From Aureimonas populi (GTDB lineage Bacteria; Pseudomonadota; Alphaproteobacteria; Rhizobiales; Rhizobiaceae): a stretch of 64,000 nt of DNA. This document shows positions 1 through 8,122 of this stretch, in pieces. Numbering within the stretch: position 1 is the stretch's first letter; every line of letters begins with the position of its first letter. The translations under genes and the position numbers were made by a program. Location of the stretch: the NCBI RefSeq assembly GCF_017815515.1, contig NZ_CP072611.1, positions 620,001 through 684,000 of the forward strand, written 5' to 3'. Under the pieces are notes generated by a model. That model did no database searches. It saw only the letters and a list, made by a program, of their open reading frames with translations, and was not told the origin of the DNA.

Positions 1-813
1 AGCGCCGGCACCACGGCCTTGCGGTCCTTCCAGGAGACGAACTCGAGCGAATGGCGGATCAGATGGACGATGCAGGTCTGCACGACGGTCTCGGGGAACG
101 CGGCGTTGATCGCCTCCGGGAAGCCCTTCAGCCCGTCGACCACCGCGATCAGGACATCGGCAACGCCGCGGCTCTTCAGCTCGTTCATGACGCGCAGCCA
201 GAACTTGGCGCCTTCCGTCTGCTCGATCCAGATCCCCAGAATCTCCTTGGTCCCGTCCGGAAGGATGCCGAGCGCGACGTAGACCGCCTTATTGCGCACG
301 AACCCCTCGTCGCGAATCTTCACGCGGATCGCGTCGAAGAACACCAGGGGGCAGCAGGCATCGAGCGGGCGGTTCTGCAACTCGGTGACCTCATCGAGCA
401 CCGCGTCGGTCACTGTCGAGATCAGCTCGGGCGAGACGTCGATCCCGTAAAGATCCGCCCGATGGCCGCGGATCTCGCGCACCGTCATGCCACGGGCGTA
501 CATCGAGACGATCTTGGCGTCGAAGTCCGGGAAACGGAGCTGATACCGGGCGATGAGCTGCGGATCGAAGGTGCCGGCCCGATCGCGGGGGGTCGCCAGA
601 TCGATCTTCGAGGTGCCCGTCAGCATCGTCTTCTTCGACGAGCCGTTGCGCCGGTTCGGCATGCTCCCCTTCGACATGCGCGTCGAGCTCGGCGTTCAGA
701 ATGCGCTCCGACAGCGCCTTCTTCAGATCGTCCGGAAGCCCGTCACGGGCGAAAACCTCCTGCGGGTCGCGTCCCGCAAGAAACTGGTCCAGAAGCTCTT
801 TGTCGATGCCCAT
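1..813 (-). pseudogene. IS256-family transposase, frameshifted, cut by window edge
   Basis: The first 50 codons (start 813) have the IS256-type N terminus (DKELLDQFLAGRDPQEVF, then DLKKALSERIL). In that frame the match ends at about 670. It resumes one frame over as MPNRRNGSSKKTML and stays open without a stop to position 1. Two acidic residues of the DDE set are visible there, in VFFDAIRVK and IAVVDGLKG; the last one lies outside the window. The break falls in a run of four C (666-669 on the plus strand), and one base fewer would restore a single frame, so a one-base insertion is the simplest reading. The terminal inverted repeat could not be placed in 814-1001. Confidence 0.9.
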
Positions 814-1001
814 GCGATGGTCCTTTCCTTTCCATCATCATGGCCTCCCGCACAGAATTCCTGACAGTCCCGGCGACGGACTTCGAAGTTCAAGGCAGGG
901 ACGTTCAGACCCGGGGCTCAAGCGAACGCAGCTCTCTGAACCGATGTGAACCCAGCCTTCCGAACCAGCATACCGGCCCGTGATCCTCATGCACAGAACA
1001 A

Positions 1002-1838
1002 TCAAGCCATGGCCGCGGAGGCCTTGCGGTTTAACCTTGTCTTGTATGCAAAAGCCACGATGAACACGGCCGTCAGGATCAGGATGACGGTGGGCGCCGG
1101 GGCGCTGTCGAGGAAGAAGCTCGCATAGACGCCGGCAAACATCGAGGCGAGGCAGACCACGACCGAGATTGCAAGCATCTTGCCGAAGCTGCGCGTCACG
1201 AGAAACGCTATGGCACCCGGCGCGATGAGGAGTCCTACGGCCAGGATCAGACCCGTCGCGGACATGGTGGCGACGATGGCCAGCGACAGGATCGTCAGCA
1301 ATCCATAGTGCAGAAGCCCCACCGGCAGCCCCGAGGCACGCGCCTGTGCCGCATCGAAGGCATGCAGCATCAGGTCCTTCCATTTCAGCAGAAGCGCAAC
1401 GGTGACGAACAGGGCAATCAGCCCAGCGGTCCACAGATCCTCAGCCTGGACCCCCAGCATGTTGCCGAACAGGATATGGTCCAGATGCGCGTCCGAAGTG
1501 ATCGAGGTGTAGAGCACGATCCCCAGGCCGAACATGCCGGAGAAGACGACGCCCATGACGGTGTCGTGCTTCACACGGCTATTCTCGGCCAGGTATCCGG
1601 TGGCGACGGCGGTAAACATGCCAGCGGCGAACGCGCCGAGGATCAGCGGGAAGCCGAAGATGTAGGCCAGCACGATCCCCGGCAGCACGGCGTGCGTGAC
1701 CGCATCGCCCATCAGGGCCCATCCCTTGAGCACAAGGAAGCACGACAGCAGCGCCGTCGGCACGGCGACGATGGCCGCGATCAGAAACGCGTTCCGCATG
1801 AAGCCGAATTGGAACGGCAGAAGCAGCATGTCGATCAT
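1002..1838 (-). CDS. sitD: Manganese/iron ABC transporter permease SitD
   Basis: This is a 278-residue ABC-3 family membrane permease that, with SitC, forms the channel of a Mn(II)/Fe(II) importer. It is strongly hydrophobic, with about eight predicted membrane helices, and carries the family segment GDAVTHAVLPG near residue 44. It is a paralogue of the gene just upstream, which has [11 protein letters not shown] at the matching place. The start overlaps the sitC stop by 4 bases, so the two are translationally coupled. It is the last gene of the operon; the IS256-like transposase begins about 190 bases further on. No lesion is seen. Confidence 0.93.
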   Translation of the reverse strand: MIDMLLLPFQFGFMRNAFLIAAIVAVPTALLSCFLVLKGWALMGDAVTHAVLPGIVLAYIFGFPLILGAFAAGMFTAVATGYLAENSRVKHDTVMGVVFSGMFGLGIVLYTSITSDAHLDHILFGNMLGVQAEDLWTAGLIALFVTVALLLKWKDLMLHAFDAAQARASGLPVGLLHYGLLTILSLAIVATMSATGLILAVGLLIAPGAIAFLVTRSFGKMLAISVVVCLASMFAGVYASFFLDSAPAPTVILILTAVFIVAFAYKTRLNRKASAAMA

Positions 1839-2701
1839 TGGACCATTCCTTCTTCGCGCAAGGCAGCGCGCGCCTTGGCGCGGGCGGCCAGAAGTCCATG
1901 TTTCGGCGCCCAGACGAAAGCCGCGAGGAAGATCAAGGTTTGCAGGCAGACGATGATGCCTCCGGTCGCGCCGTCGAGGAAATAGCTGGCATAGCCGCCC
2001 GTGAAGCTCGTCACCGTGCCGATGGCGACCGAGAGCGCAATCAGCCGCGGGAAGCGATCGCAGAGGAGATAGGCCGTCGCCCCCGGCGTCACCACCATGG
2101 CGATCACAAGGAATGCACCAACCGTCTGCATCGCAGCCACGACGCAGGCTGAAAGCAGAATGAAGAACACCGCTTTCAACGCCCCCGGATGCAAACCGAT
2201 CGAACGCGCGTGGCTTTCGTCGAAGAAGACCACCATCAGGTCTTTCCACTTCAGGAGCAGCACACCGAGCGAGACGAAGCCGATGATCGCCAGTTGCAGA
2301 GTGTCCTCCGGCGTGATGGCCAGGATGTTGCCCATGGTGATGGTCTGGACCGAAACCGACATCGGACTGACCGAGACCATGAAGAGGCCCAGTCCGAAGA
2401 AGGAAGTGAAGATCAGGCCGATCACCACGTCGACCTTGAGGCCCGAGCGATCCGAAAGGAAGAGCATGGCCGCCACCGCCAGCCCGCCGGAAAAGAACGC
2501 GCCGAGCGCGAAAGGCAGGCCCAGCACATAGGCGCCGGCCACCCCCGGCACGACGGAGTGGGCCAGCGCGTCGCCGATGAGCGACCAGCCCTTCAGCATC
2601 AGATAGGCGGACAGGAAGGCGCAGACCCCGCCGACGAGGGCCGACACCCACATCGCATTGGTCATGTAGCCATAGGAGAACGGTTCCAGAAGCAGGCTCA
2701 T
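1835..2701 (-). CDS. sitC: Manganese/iron ABC transporter permease SitC
   Basis: A 288-residue ABC-3 family permease, the partner of SitD in the inner membrane. The protein begins [13 protein letters not shown] and is hydrophobic throughout, with the family motif [11 protein letters not shown] near residue 43. Both ends overlap the neighbours by 4 bases (sitB before, sitD after), the usual tight packing of sitBCD. Length and composition fit the family. The role in divalent metal import follows from the adjacent metal-binding protein gene and the divergent Mur gene. Confidence 0.93.
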   Translation of the reverse strand: MSLLLEPFSYGYMTNAMWVSALVGGVCAFLSAYLMLKGWSLIGDALAHSVVPGVAGAYVLGLPFALGAFFSGGLAVAAMLFLSDRSGLKVDVVIGLIFTSFFGLGLFMVSVSPMSVSVQTITMGNILAITPEDTLQLAIIGFVSLGVLLLKWKDLMVVFFDESHARSIGLHPGALKAVFFILLSACVVAAMQTVGAFLVIAMVVTPGATAYLLCDRFPRLIALSVAIGTVTSFTGGYASYFLDGATGGIIVCLQTLIFLAAFVWAPKHGLLAARAKARAALREEGMVQ

Positions 2702-3609
2702 TCGGCCCGCTCCCCGGCCCGGTCGGCCGTGCGGGTGCGATTGCCGTATTGCACCAGCGGTCGCTCGTCATCGGTCAGGATCGTGACATGGCGCGGGTCG
2801 TCATCGTCATGCAGCACGTCGCCGCCAAGGGTAAAGTGGCGCAGCACGCCGCCGAAGGCCGCCTCCAGATTGTCGCGGGTGAAGGTGGTCTCGGTCGGGC
2901 CGTAGGCCAGCACCGTGCCCTTGACCAGCACCACCCGGTCGCAGAATTCGGGCACCGAACCAAGATTGTGAGTCGAGACCAGCATCACCCGCCCCTCGGC
3001 ACGCAACTCGCCCAGAAGGGCGACGATCTGCTCCTCGGTCTTCACATCGACGCCGGTAAAAGGTTCGTCGAGCAGGATCACCCGGCCGTCCTGCGCCAAA
3101 GCGCGCGCAAGAAAGACGCGCTTCTTCTGCCCGCCCGACAACTCGCCGATCTGGCGCTGACGGAAATCGAGCATGTTCACCCGCGCCAGCGCCTGATCCA
3201 CAGCGTCTCGGTCCGCCTTCGAAGGTCGGCGCAGAAAGCCCATATGACCGTAGCGCCCCATCATCACCACATCCTCGACCAGCACCGGGAAGGACCAGTC
3301 CACCTCCTCTGATTGCGGTACATAGGCGACGAGGTTCTTCTTCAACGCCTCTTTCACCGGCAGACCGAGCAGGCGGATCTCTCCAGCGGCGGCAGGCACA
3401 AAGCCCATGATCGCCTTGAAGAGCGTCGATTTCCCGGCGCCGTTGACACCGACCAGTGCGGTTACGGTCCCCCGGGGGATTTCAAAGCTGGCGTGGCGCA
3501 GCGCGGTATGGCCGTTGCGGTAGGTCACGGTCACGTCGCGGGCGATGATGCCGCCGGGCCCCGTGCCTCCGCTCACGGGGCCCGATCGGATCGAACTGTC
3601 ATGGTTCAT
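2698..3609 (-). CDS. sitB: Manganese/iron ABC transporter ATPase SitB
   Basis: The 303-residue ATPase of the SitABCD importer. Walker A is GVNGAGKST (residues 54-62), the signature is LSGGQ, and Walker B is VILLDEPF. The variant N in Walker A is typical of metal-type ATPases. The C-terminal 50 residues are acidic and His-containing, longer than the core domain needs. The gene overlaps sitC by 4 bases and is separated from sitA by 100 bases that hold a strong stem-loop, so it may be expressed at a lower level than sitA. Confidence 0.93.
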   Translation of the reverse strand: MNHDSSIRSGPVSGGTGPGGIIARDVTVTYRNGHTALRHASFEIPRGTVTALVGVNGAGKSTLFKAIMGFVPAAAGEIRLLGLPVKEALKKNLVAYVPQSEEVDWSFPVLVEDVVMMGRYGHMGFLRRPSKADRDAVDQALARVNMLDFRQRQIGELSGGQKKRVFLARALAQDGRVILLDEPFTGVDVKTEEQIVALLGELRAEGRVMLVSTHNLGSVPEFCDRVVLVKGTVLAYGPTETTFTRDNLEAAFGGVLRHFTLGGDVLHDDDDPRHVTILTDDERPLVQYGNRTRTADRAGERAE

Positions 3610-3659
3610 CGGATGTCTTTCTGCCGGAAGGGGCGGCCGCCCTGAAAGAAAGATGGAGA

Positions 3660-3684
3660 CTGTCGCGCGGTTCTCGCGCGACAG
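3660..3684 (-). terminator. Stem-loop between sitA and sitB
   Basis: A perfect 10-bp stem (CTGTCGCGCG / CGCGCGACAG) with a 5-base loop lies 25 bases after the sitA stop. In the direction of transcription it is followed by a T-rich stretch (TCTCCATCTTTCTTTC). It may act as a partial terminator or protect the 3' end of the sitA message, favouring the binding protein over the membrane parts. Confidence 0.6.
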
Positions 3685-3709
3685 GCGTTGTCGAACGGGC
3701 CGGAAAGCC

Positions 3710-4615
3710 TCAGTTGGTGGCGCCGGTCAGACCCCGGACCACGGTTTCAGAGGTAACGCGCAGAAGGTCGAGATAGGTCGGCACCGGACCGTCAGCCTCG
3801 GACAGGCTGTCCACGTAAAGCTCGCCTCCATACGCCGCACCCGTTTCGCGCGCGACCTGCCGGGCGGGCGCCGTGTTGACCGTGCTTTCACAGAAGACCA
3901 CGGGGATGTCGTTCTCCCGGACACCATCGATCACCCCGCGCACCTGCTGCGGCGAGCCCATCTGGTCGGAGTTCATCGGCCAGAGATAAAGCTCGTTCAG
4001 CCCGAAATCGCGCGCGAGATAGCTGAACGCGCCCTCGCAGGTGACCAGCCAGCGGCGTTCCTCTGGGACCGCGGCAATCGCATCGCGCAACGGCTCAAGC
4101 GTGTCCCGCAGTTCTTCCGCGTAGCCTGCGGCGTTGGCGGCATAGATTTCGGCGTTGGCCGGATCGTGCTCGGCGAAGGCTGCCGCGATGTTGGAAACAT
4201 AGATCAACGCATTGTCCAGACCCATCCAGGCATGGGGGTTCGGCTTGCCGTCATATTCGCCGCCCGAGATCGAGATGGGGTCGATCCCGTCCGTCAGCGT
4301 GACCGAGGGAACGTCTCCTAGATTGCGCAGGAACTGTTCGAACCACAGTTCGAGGTTCATGCCGTTCCACAGGATCAGGTCTGCATCCTGAGCGCGGACG
4401 ATGTCGCGCGGGGTGGGTTCGTAACCGTGAATCTCCGCGCCGGGAACGGTGATCGAGACCACCTCGGCGGCCTCGCCCGCAACACGCTGCGCCATGTCGG
4501 CCAGAACGGTAAAGGTCGTCACGACTTTCATCCGCTCGTCATCCGCCATCGCGGCACTGGTGAACAGCGCCGTTGCCGTTGCCGCGCCGAGCAGGCGCGC
4601 GATCGTTGAAGGCAT
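3710..4615 (-). CDS. sitA: Periplasmic Mn/Fe-binding protein SitA
   Basis: A 301-residue metal-binding protein of the cluster A-I (ZnuA/SitA) family. The start at 4615 is chosen because a good ribosome site (AGGAAAGGA) precedes it and a signal peptide follows (cleavage near the AAMA end, about residue 24); the frame itself is open further upstream, but that stretch covers the operators. Likely metal ligands are the His in IHGYEPTP, the His in NPHAWM, the Glu in TCEGAF and an Asp in the C-terminal lobe. It delivers Mn(II), possibly Fe(II), to SitCD. Two palindromes in the divergent promoter suggest Mur control. Confidence 0.93.
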   Translation of the reverse strand: MPSTIARLLGAATATALFTSAAMADDERMKVVTTFTVLADMAQRVAGEAAEVVSITVPGAEIHGYEPTPRDIVRAQDADLILWNGMNLELWFEQFLRNLGDVPSVTLTDGIDPISISGGEYDGKPNPHAWMGLDNALIYVSNIAAAFAEHDPANAEIYAANAAGYAEELRDTLEPLRDAIAAVPEERRWLVTCEGAFSYLARDFGLNELYLWPMNSDQMGSPQQVRGVIDGVRENDIPVVFCESTVNTAPARQVARETGAAYGGELYVDSLSEADGPVPTYLDLLRVTSETVVRGLTGATN

Positions 4616-4655
4616 CCCAAAGTCCTTTCCTGAGTGCTGATCCGACCGCATGTAA

Positions 4656-4672
4656 ATGCAACTCATTTGCAT
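4656..4672. promoter_or_regulatory. Putative Mur operator, sitA-proximal
   Basis: A perfect palindrome, ATGCAA-CTCAT-TTGCAT, lies 41 bases upstream of the sitA start. Read on the minus strand it shares GCAAATGAGnnGCAT with the second site at 4681-4695, so the region has two inverted copies of one element. Metal-responsive Fur/Mur boxes of this kind are known upstream of alphaproteobacterial sit operons; assignment to Mur is by position. Confidence 0.7.
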
Positions 4673-4682
4673 GTGTCAAGGC

Positions 4683-4703
4683 AAATGAGACGCATTCTCA
4701 TTT
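4683..4703. promoter_or_regulatory. Putative Mur operator, mur-proximal
   Basis: A perfect palindrome with core AATGAGA-CGCAT-TCTCATT, extended by one A/T pair on each side. It lies 57 bases before the mur start and 68 before the sitA start. It resembles Fur-type boxes and shares a core with the neighbouring palindrome. It could serve both divergent promoters, repressing sitA and autoregulating mur. Confidence 0.7.
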
Positions 4704-4759
4704 TCTTGCTTCGCAGGCGTATCCGTGCGAGGAAGAGACGGCTAGGACAGGGAGGTGGC

Positions 4760-5173
4760 ATGCGCGCGCAAACAACGGATTTTGCGCAGGCGCTGCGGAA
4801 AGCAGGGCTGCGGGTCACTCAGCAACGCGTCGTCCTTCTTTCGAAGCTGATGGAAGCAGTTGATCACCCGACGGCCGAGGATCTGTTCGCCCGCATTTGT
4901 GCCGTTGACGATTCGATCTCGCTAGCGACCGTCTATCGCACCCTGTCGGCGTTGGAGGAGGCCGGGTTGATCCGCAAGCTCAGCTTCGAAAGCGAGCCCG
5001 CCCGCTTCGAGATCACCCCAACCGCCGAGCACGACCATCTGGTCGATGTTGATACCGGCGAGGTGATCGAGATCGCCAGCGAAGAGATCAACCGCCTGCG
5101 GTCAGAACTGGTCACGCGGCTCGGGTATGAGATCGTCAGCCATCACGCGCTGATCCGTGCGCGGAAGATATAA
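4760..5173 (+). CDS. mur: Fur-family manganese-uptake regulator (Mur)
   Basis: A 137-residue Fur-family repressor. The N-terminal winged helix includes LRVTQQRVVLL and the recognition segment ISLATVYRTLSALEEAGLI. The metal-binding dimerisation half has EHDHLVDVDTGEVIE and a C-terminal SHHALIRAR. The CxxC zinc pair found in classical Fur is missing, as in alphaproteobacterial Mur. The start at 4760 has GGAGG just upstream; the longer reading from 4634 would run through the operators. It is divergent from sitA, which supports manganese-dependent control of sitABCD. Confidence 0.88.
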   Translation: MRAQTTDFAQALRKAGLRVTQQRVVLLSKLMEAVDHPTAEDLFARICAVDDSISLATVYRTLSALEEAGLIRKLSFESEPARFEITPTAEHDHLVDVDTGEVIEIASEEINRLRSELVTRLGYEIVSHHALIRARKI

Positions 5174-5213
5174 ACCTCCTGACATGGTCCGAGGTGAACC
5201 GCTCTGTGTGGAT

Positions 5214-5231
5214 GCCCGCTGGAATGCGGGC
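5214..5231 (+). terminator. Possible terminator after mur
   Basis: A hairpin with a 6-bp perfect stem (GCCCGC / GCGGGC, loop TGGAAT) begins 40 bases after the mur stop. Only a weak T-rich run follows, so rho-independent termination is uncertain. Confidence 0.4.
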
Positions 5232-5316
5232 GCGGTCTTGATAGGTGCTTGATAAGCGATGATGTGCAGTCTTGGCTGCCGCAATATATTTCGGCAACGA
5301 TCGCCTCGAAGGTTCT

Positions 5317-5746
5317 TCAAAAGAAACCACGGATTTGATCCTCGAACCGGGCTCGGCACTGTTTCAGGAGATGGGGGCGTTCTTGTTCGCTCGCGTGCGC
5401 GGTCCTTTCCACGCCAGCCCACGAGGGTTGAAAAGGCGCCAGAGCGTGCCAATTCCGACCTTCAACTCACGCTCCTCAGCCAGATGGACGCTGCATCTTG
5501 TAGGCGGAGATGTCGTCTTTACCGTCGATCAAGCCTCCCAGAAACGCAGCCTCCGCCTTGATGCGGCCCGAACGACGATCTGCGCCCATTGGCAGTGGAT
5601 TGCCGAGACCTGCTCGGTCCTGCGAGCGCCAGCGCACTGCCGTCGCAATCGAAATCCTGAACTGTTCGACCACCAGGTAGGTCGGGGCGCCTGCCGCATC
5701 GCCTTCAAAACCCGATGCGCAGATCAATCGATAAAGGCCATGCCAT
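5317..5746 (-). pseudogene. Relic of an IS630-family transposase (N-terminal part)
   Basis: Fragments in several frames read in order as the start of an IS630-type transposase. MAWPLSIDLRIGF begins at 5746. After a frameshift come VVEQFRISIATAVRWR and MGADRRSGRIKAEAAFLGGLI. In another frame follow LAEERELKVGIGTLWRLF and then TAHASEQERPHLLKQ. At least three frame breaks separate them, and the catalytic DDE domain that should follow is missing. The element is dead and old. It marks the left side of a scar that runs to 8121. Confidence 0.75.
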
Positions 5747-5815
5747 TGCTGCCTCCCTTCCGGTCAGCAGCTTGCATAAAGACAGAACGCCAGACTTTAC
5801 CGACTGGAAAATGCT

Positions 5816-6996
5816 CTAGAATTCGAACGAGGCGGCGACGGTGAATGTCCGGGGCGCGCCGGCCGCGAGGAAGCCGCGGGCGGACGAAGCCCAGTAGCTT
5901 TCGTCGAACACGTTCTCGATATTGGCCTTCAGCTCCACCGGCTTGTCGTGCGGCCCGGTGAACTCATAGCGCAGGCCGACGTCGAAGCGCGTCCAGTCGT
6001 CCACCTTCTGGGTGTTTGCCTGATCGTACCAGGTGCTGCCCGTGTGGATCATCCGGCCGGTCATGGTCAGCCCGGAGACGAGCCACGGCATGTCGTACTC
6101 GCCGTAGAGGTTGATCGCGGTCCTCGCGACGCCCGGCACATCGTTGCCGTCGAACGCGCCACCGGCGGTCTTGTCCAGCTCCGCGTCGAGGAAGGTGATG
6201 CCGCCGAGCAGGCGCACACCATCGAACAGCTCGCCGAAGGCGGTCAGTTCGATGCCGCGGTTGACCTGCCGTCCGCCCACGGAGAAAAGGTTCGTGGCGG
6301 GGTCGGTGAAGCCGCTGGCCTGGGTGATCTCGAACAGCGACGCGGTCAGGGCGAAGGAGCCGAAGTCGTATTTGACGCCGACTTCCTTCTGCTCGTTCAC
6401 CACGGGCGCGAACACTTCGCTGGCGTTGCTCGCCGTCGCCGGCGCCGTCGGCCCTTCGGTAAGGGCTTCGACGTAATTGCCGTAGACGGAGAAATTGTCG
6501 GTGAGGCGAACCACGGCGGCGACCGCGGGGCTGAACCGGGCGTCGTCGTATTCATAGGTGAGATCGCCGAGGGTCGGGCCCACGACCGTTGAGAAGGCCC
6601 TCGACCGGATGTCCTGGTAGCGCCCGCCCACCGTCAATTGGAAGCGGTCCTGCGCGAACGAGAGCGTATCGGTGATCGCGACGCTGGTGAGCAGGAGGTC
6701 CGCGAACAGCGGCCGGCCGCTGGCAAGCGGGAAGCCGCTGGTGTCCACCGCGCTGTCGGCCAGGAAGACCGGATTGTAGATGTTGGTCGGGAAGCTGGGG
6801 AGAACGATCCGCGAGAAGCCGCCGCGATAGTTCTCGTTGAGCGCGCGGGCCGCCGAGATATTGAGCTGGTGGCCGACGACGCCCGTCTCGAATTCCGAGC
6901 GCAGGCCGACCTCCCCGGTCAGGCCCTCGATCTGCTGGGGCTGGATGGCGAGGGTCGCCGTGGCGTCGCCGTTCGAGTTGGTGATCCTGTAGGAGA
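5816..6996 (-). pseudogene. TonB-dependent siderophore receptor, 3' part only
   Basis: About 390 residues match the C-terminal barrel of a TonB-dependent siderophore receptor (FhuA-like): repeated amphipathic strands, QVNRGIELTAFGELFDG, LYGEYDMPW, and a proper last strand ending TFTVAASFEF before the stop. The plug domain, TonB box and first strands are missing. The homologous reading ends near 6996, where an antitoxin gene on the opposite strand begins 18 bases away; the frame stays open beyond by chance. With no start or signal peptide it cannot make a receptor. Confidence 0.85.
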
Positions 6997-7013
6997 ATGA
7001 TTGGCATTCGGGA

Positions 7014-7379
7014 ATGGAGATGCAAACCGTGCGGCTTGCCCGATATGCCGACAACGGACTGTTTTCCCCGCGCAAGATCGCAGACGCGTTGCGCACGACG
7101 AGCGAGGAAATCACCCGCACAGCCGGGCTCGGCAAGGATACGATCCAGCGTAAGGACCGCATCCGTTCGAACAAGACGCAACGCCGGCTGCGCGAGATCA
7201 CGGAAATCATCAACAAGGTCGAGCCCCGTTTCGGCTCGGCCTTGATGGCCTACGCCTGATACCGCTCCGAGCCGCTGTCGGGCTTTTCCGGGCAGACGGC
7301 GATGCAACTCGTCCGCGACGGTCGTGCCGACGACGTGCTCGACTATATCGACGCTGTCGACGCCGGCGTTCACATCTAG
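7014..7379 (+). pseudogene. Xre/MbcA/ParS-type antitoxin with an in-frame stop
   Basis: Residues 1-81 read as an Xre-type antitoxin (LFSPRKIADALRTTSEEI, then LREITEIINKVEPRFGSALMAYA). A TGA at 7257-7259 interrupts it. The same frame continues as YRSEPLSGFSGQTAMQLV and DDVLDYIDAVDAG to a TAG at 7377, which is the usual C-terminal ParS/MbcA toxin-binding domain. Family members normally have Trp at the stop position, so a TGG to TGA change is likely. It lies 8 bases before the RES toxin gene, the normal order for this toxin-antitoxin pair. Unless the stop is read through, the toxin-binding half is lost. Confidence 0.8.
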
Positions 7380-7387
7380 CCCGGACG

Positions 7388-7880
7388 ATGCGCGTCCAGG
7401 GGGAACTCTACCGGGCGCTCAACCCCGTCTATGCGCACGAACCGATGTCCGGCCGTGGCGCGGCGCTCTACGGTGGCCGCTTCAACGAGAAGGGAACACC
7501 GGCGCTCTATACGTCGCTGTCGGTCATGACGGCGTTGCGCGAAGCCAACCAGATCGGCAGCCTTCAGCCAACGACGCTCATCTCCTATGACGCGGACATC
7601 GAGCGCGTTTTCGACGGCAGGGACGATACTGCCCTGCGGAAGGAGGGGATGGATGCGGCGGCGCTCGCCGATCCGGCCTGGCGCGATCAAATGAAAGCGA
7701 CCGGGGAAGCGAAGACGCAAGGCTTTGCGCGAAGGCTCGCCGAAGCTGGCTATCATGGCTTGCTCGTCGGGAGCTTCGCTCCCGGCGCGTCCAATGACGA
7801 CCTCAATCTTGTCCTCTGGAAATGGAGCGACGCAGCGCCCTGCCGGCTCACCTTGATCGATGATCAGCATCGCTTGCCGT
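7388..7880 (+). pseudogene. RES-domain toxin, 3' end lost and fused to other DNA
   Basis: About 164 residues form a nearly complete RES domain, the NAD-degrading toxin of Xre-RES pairs. Visible landmarks are LYRALNPVYAHEP, AALYGGRFNEKGTPALYTS with conserved Arg and Tyr, and the closing NLVLWKWSDAAPCRL. Homology ends at DDQHRLP near 7880. The frame then runs on to a stop at 8257 through DNA that is the antisense of an asparaginase gene, adding about 125 unrelated residues. The last few normal residues are therefore replaced. Whether the product is active is unknown; the broken antitoxin upstream suggests it is not. Confidence 0.78.
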
Positions 7881-8121
7881 GGGTAACGACGTCGCCGTCA
7901 TGCGTGCCAGCCGAGAGGATCGTATTCACACGAAGGGCAAGGCGGAAGGTCAGCGGCAGATCGAAGGCGAAGTCTTTCACCTTGATGTCGACGCCCTCCA
8001 GCGGGGAGCGGAGCGATGCGCGCAGGGCCTCTCCCGCGATGTTGGCGACCACGCGATCCGAGCCCGCCGCGCGGCTCGAGGCGATGGTGCCGCCGGTGGT
8101 GAGGAGTGCGATGCGCGCCAT
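7876..8121 (-). pseudogene. L-asparaginase-family gene, 5' fragment
   Basis: The fragment starts MARIALLTTGGTIAS, the classic asparaginase N terminus with the first catalytic Thr in TTGGT. It continues to RVNTILSAGTHDGDVVTHG, just before the second catalytic motif (TDTLEE in relatives), and is then cut at the junction with the RES toxin gene near 7878. About 80 of the usual 320 or so residues remain. The start lies one base after the stop of the gene at 8123-9319, so this was the last gene of the long minus-strand operon and encoded an amidohydrolase of that pathway. Confidence 0.82.
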
Positions 8122-8122
8122 G

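Noticed and set aside
660..680. Programmed frameshift in the IS256-type transposase
   Set aside because: IS256 elements normally use one frame and no slippery heptamer is visible; a simple indel is likelier.
7014..7880. Mobile island carrying the toxin-antitoxin pair with attachment sites
   Set aside because: No integrase, tRNA or direct repeats were found at its edges.
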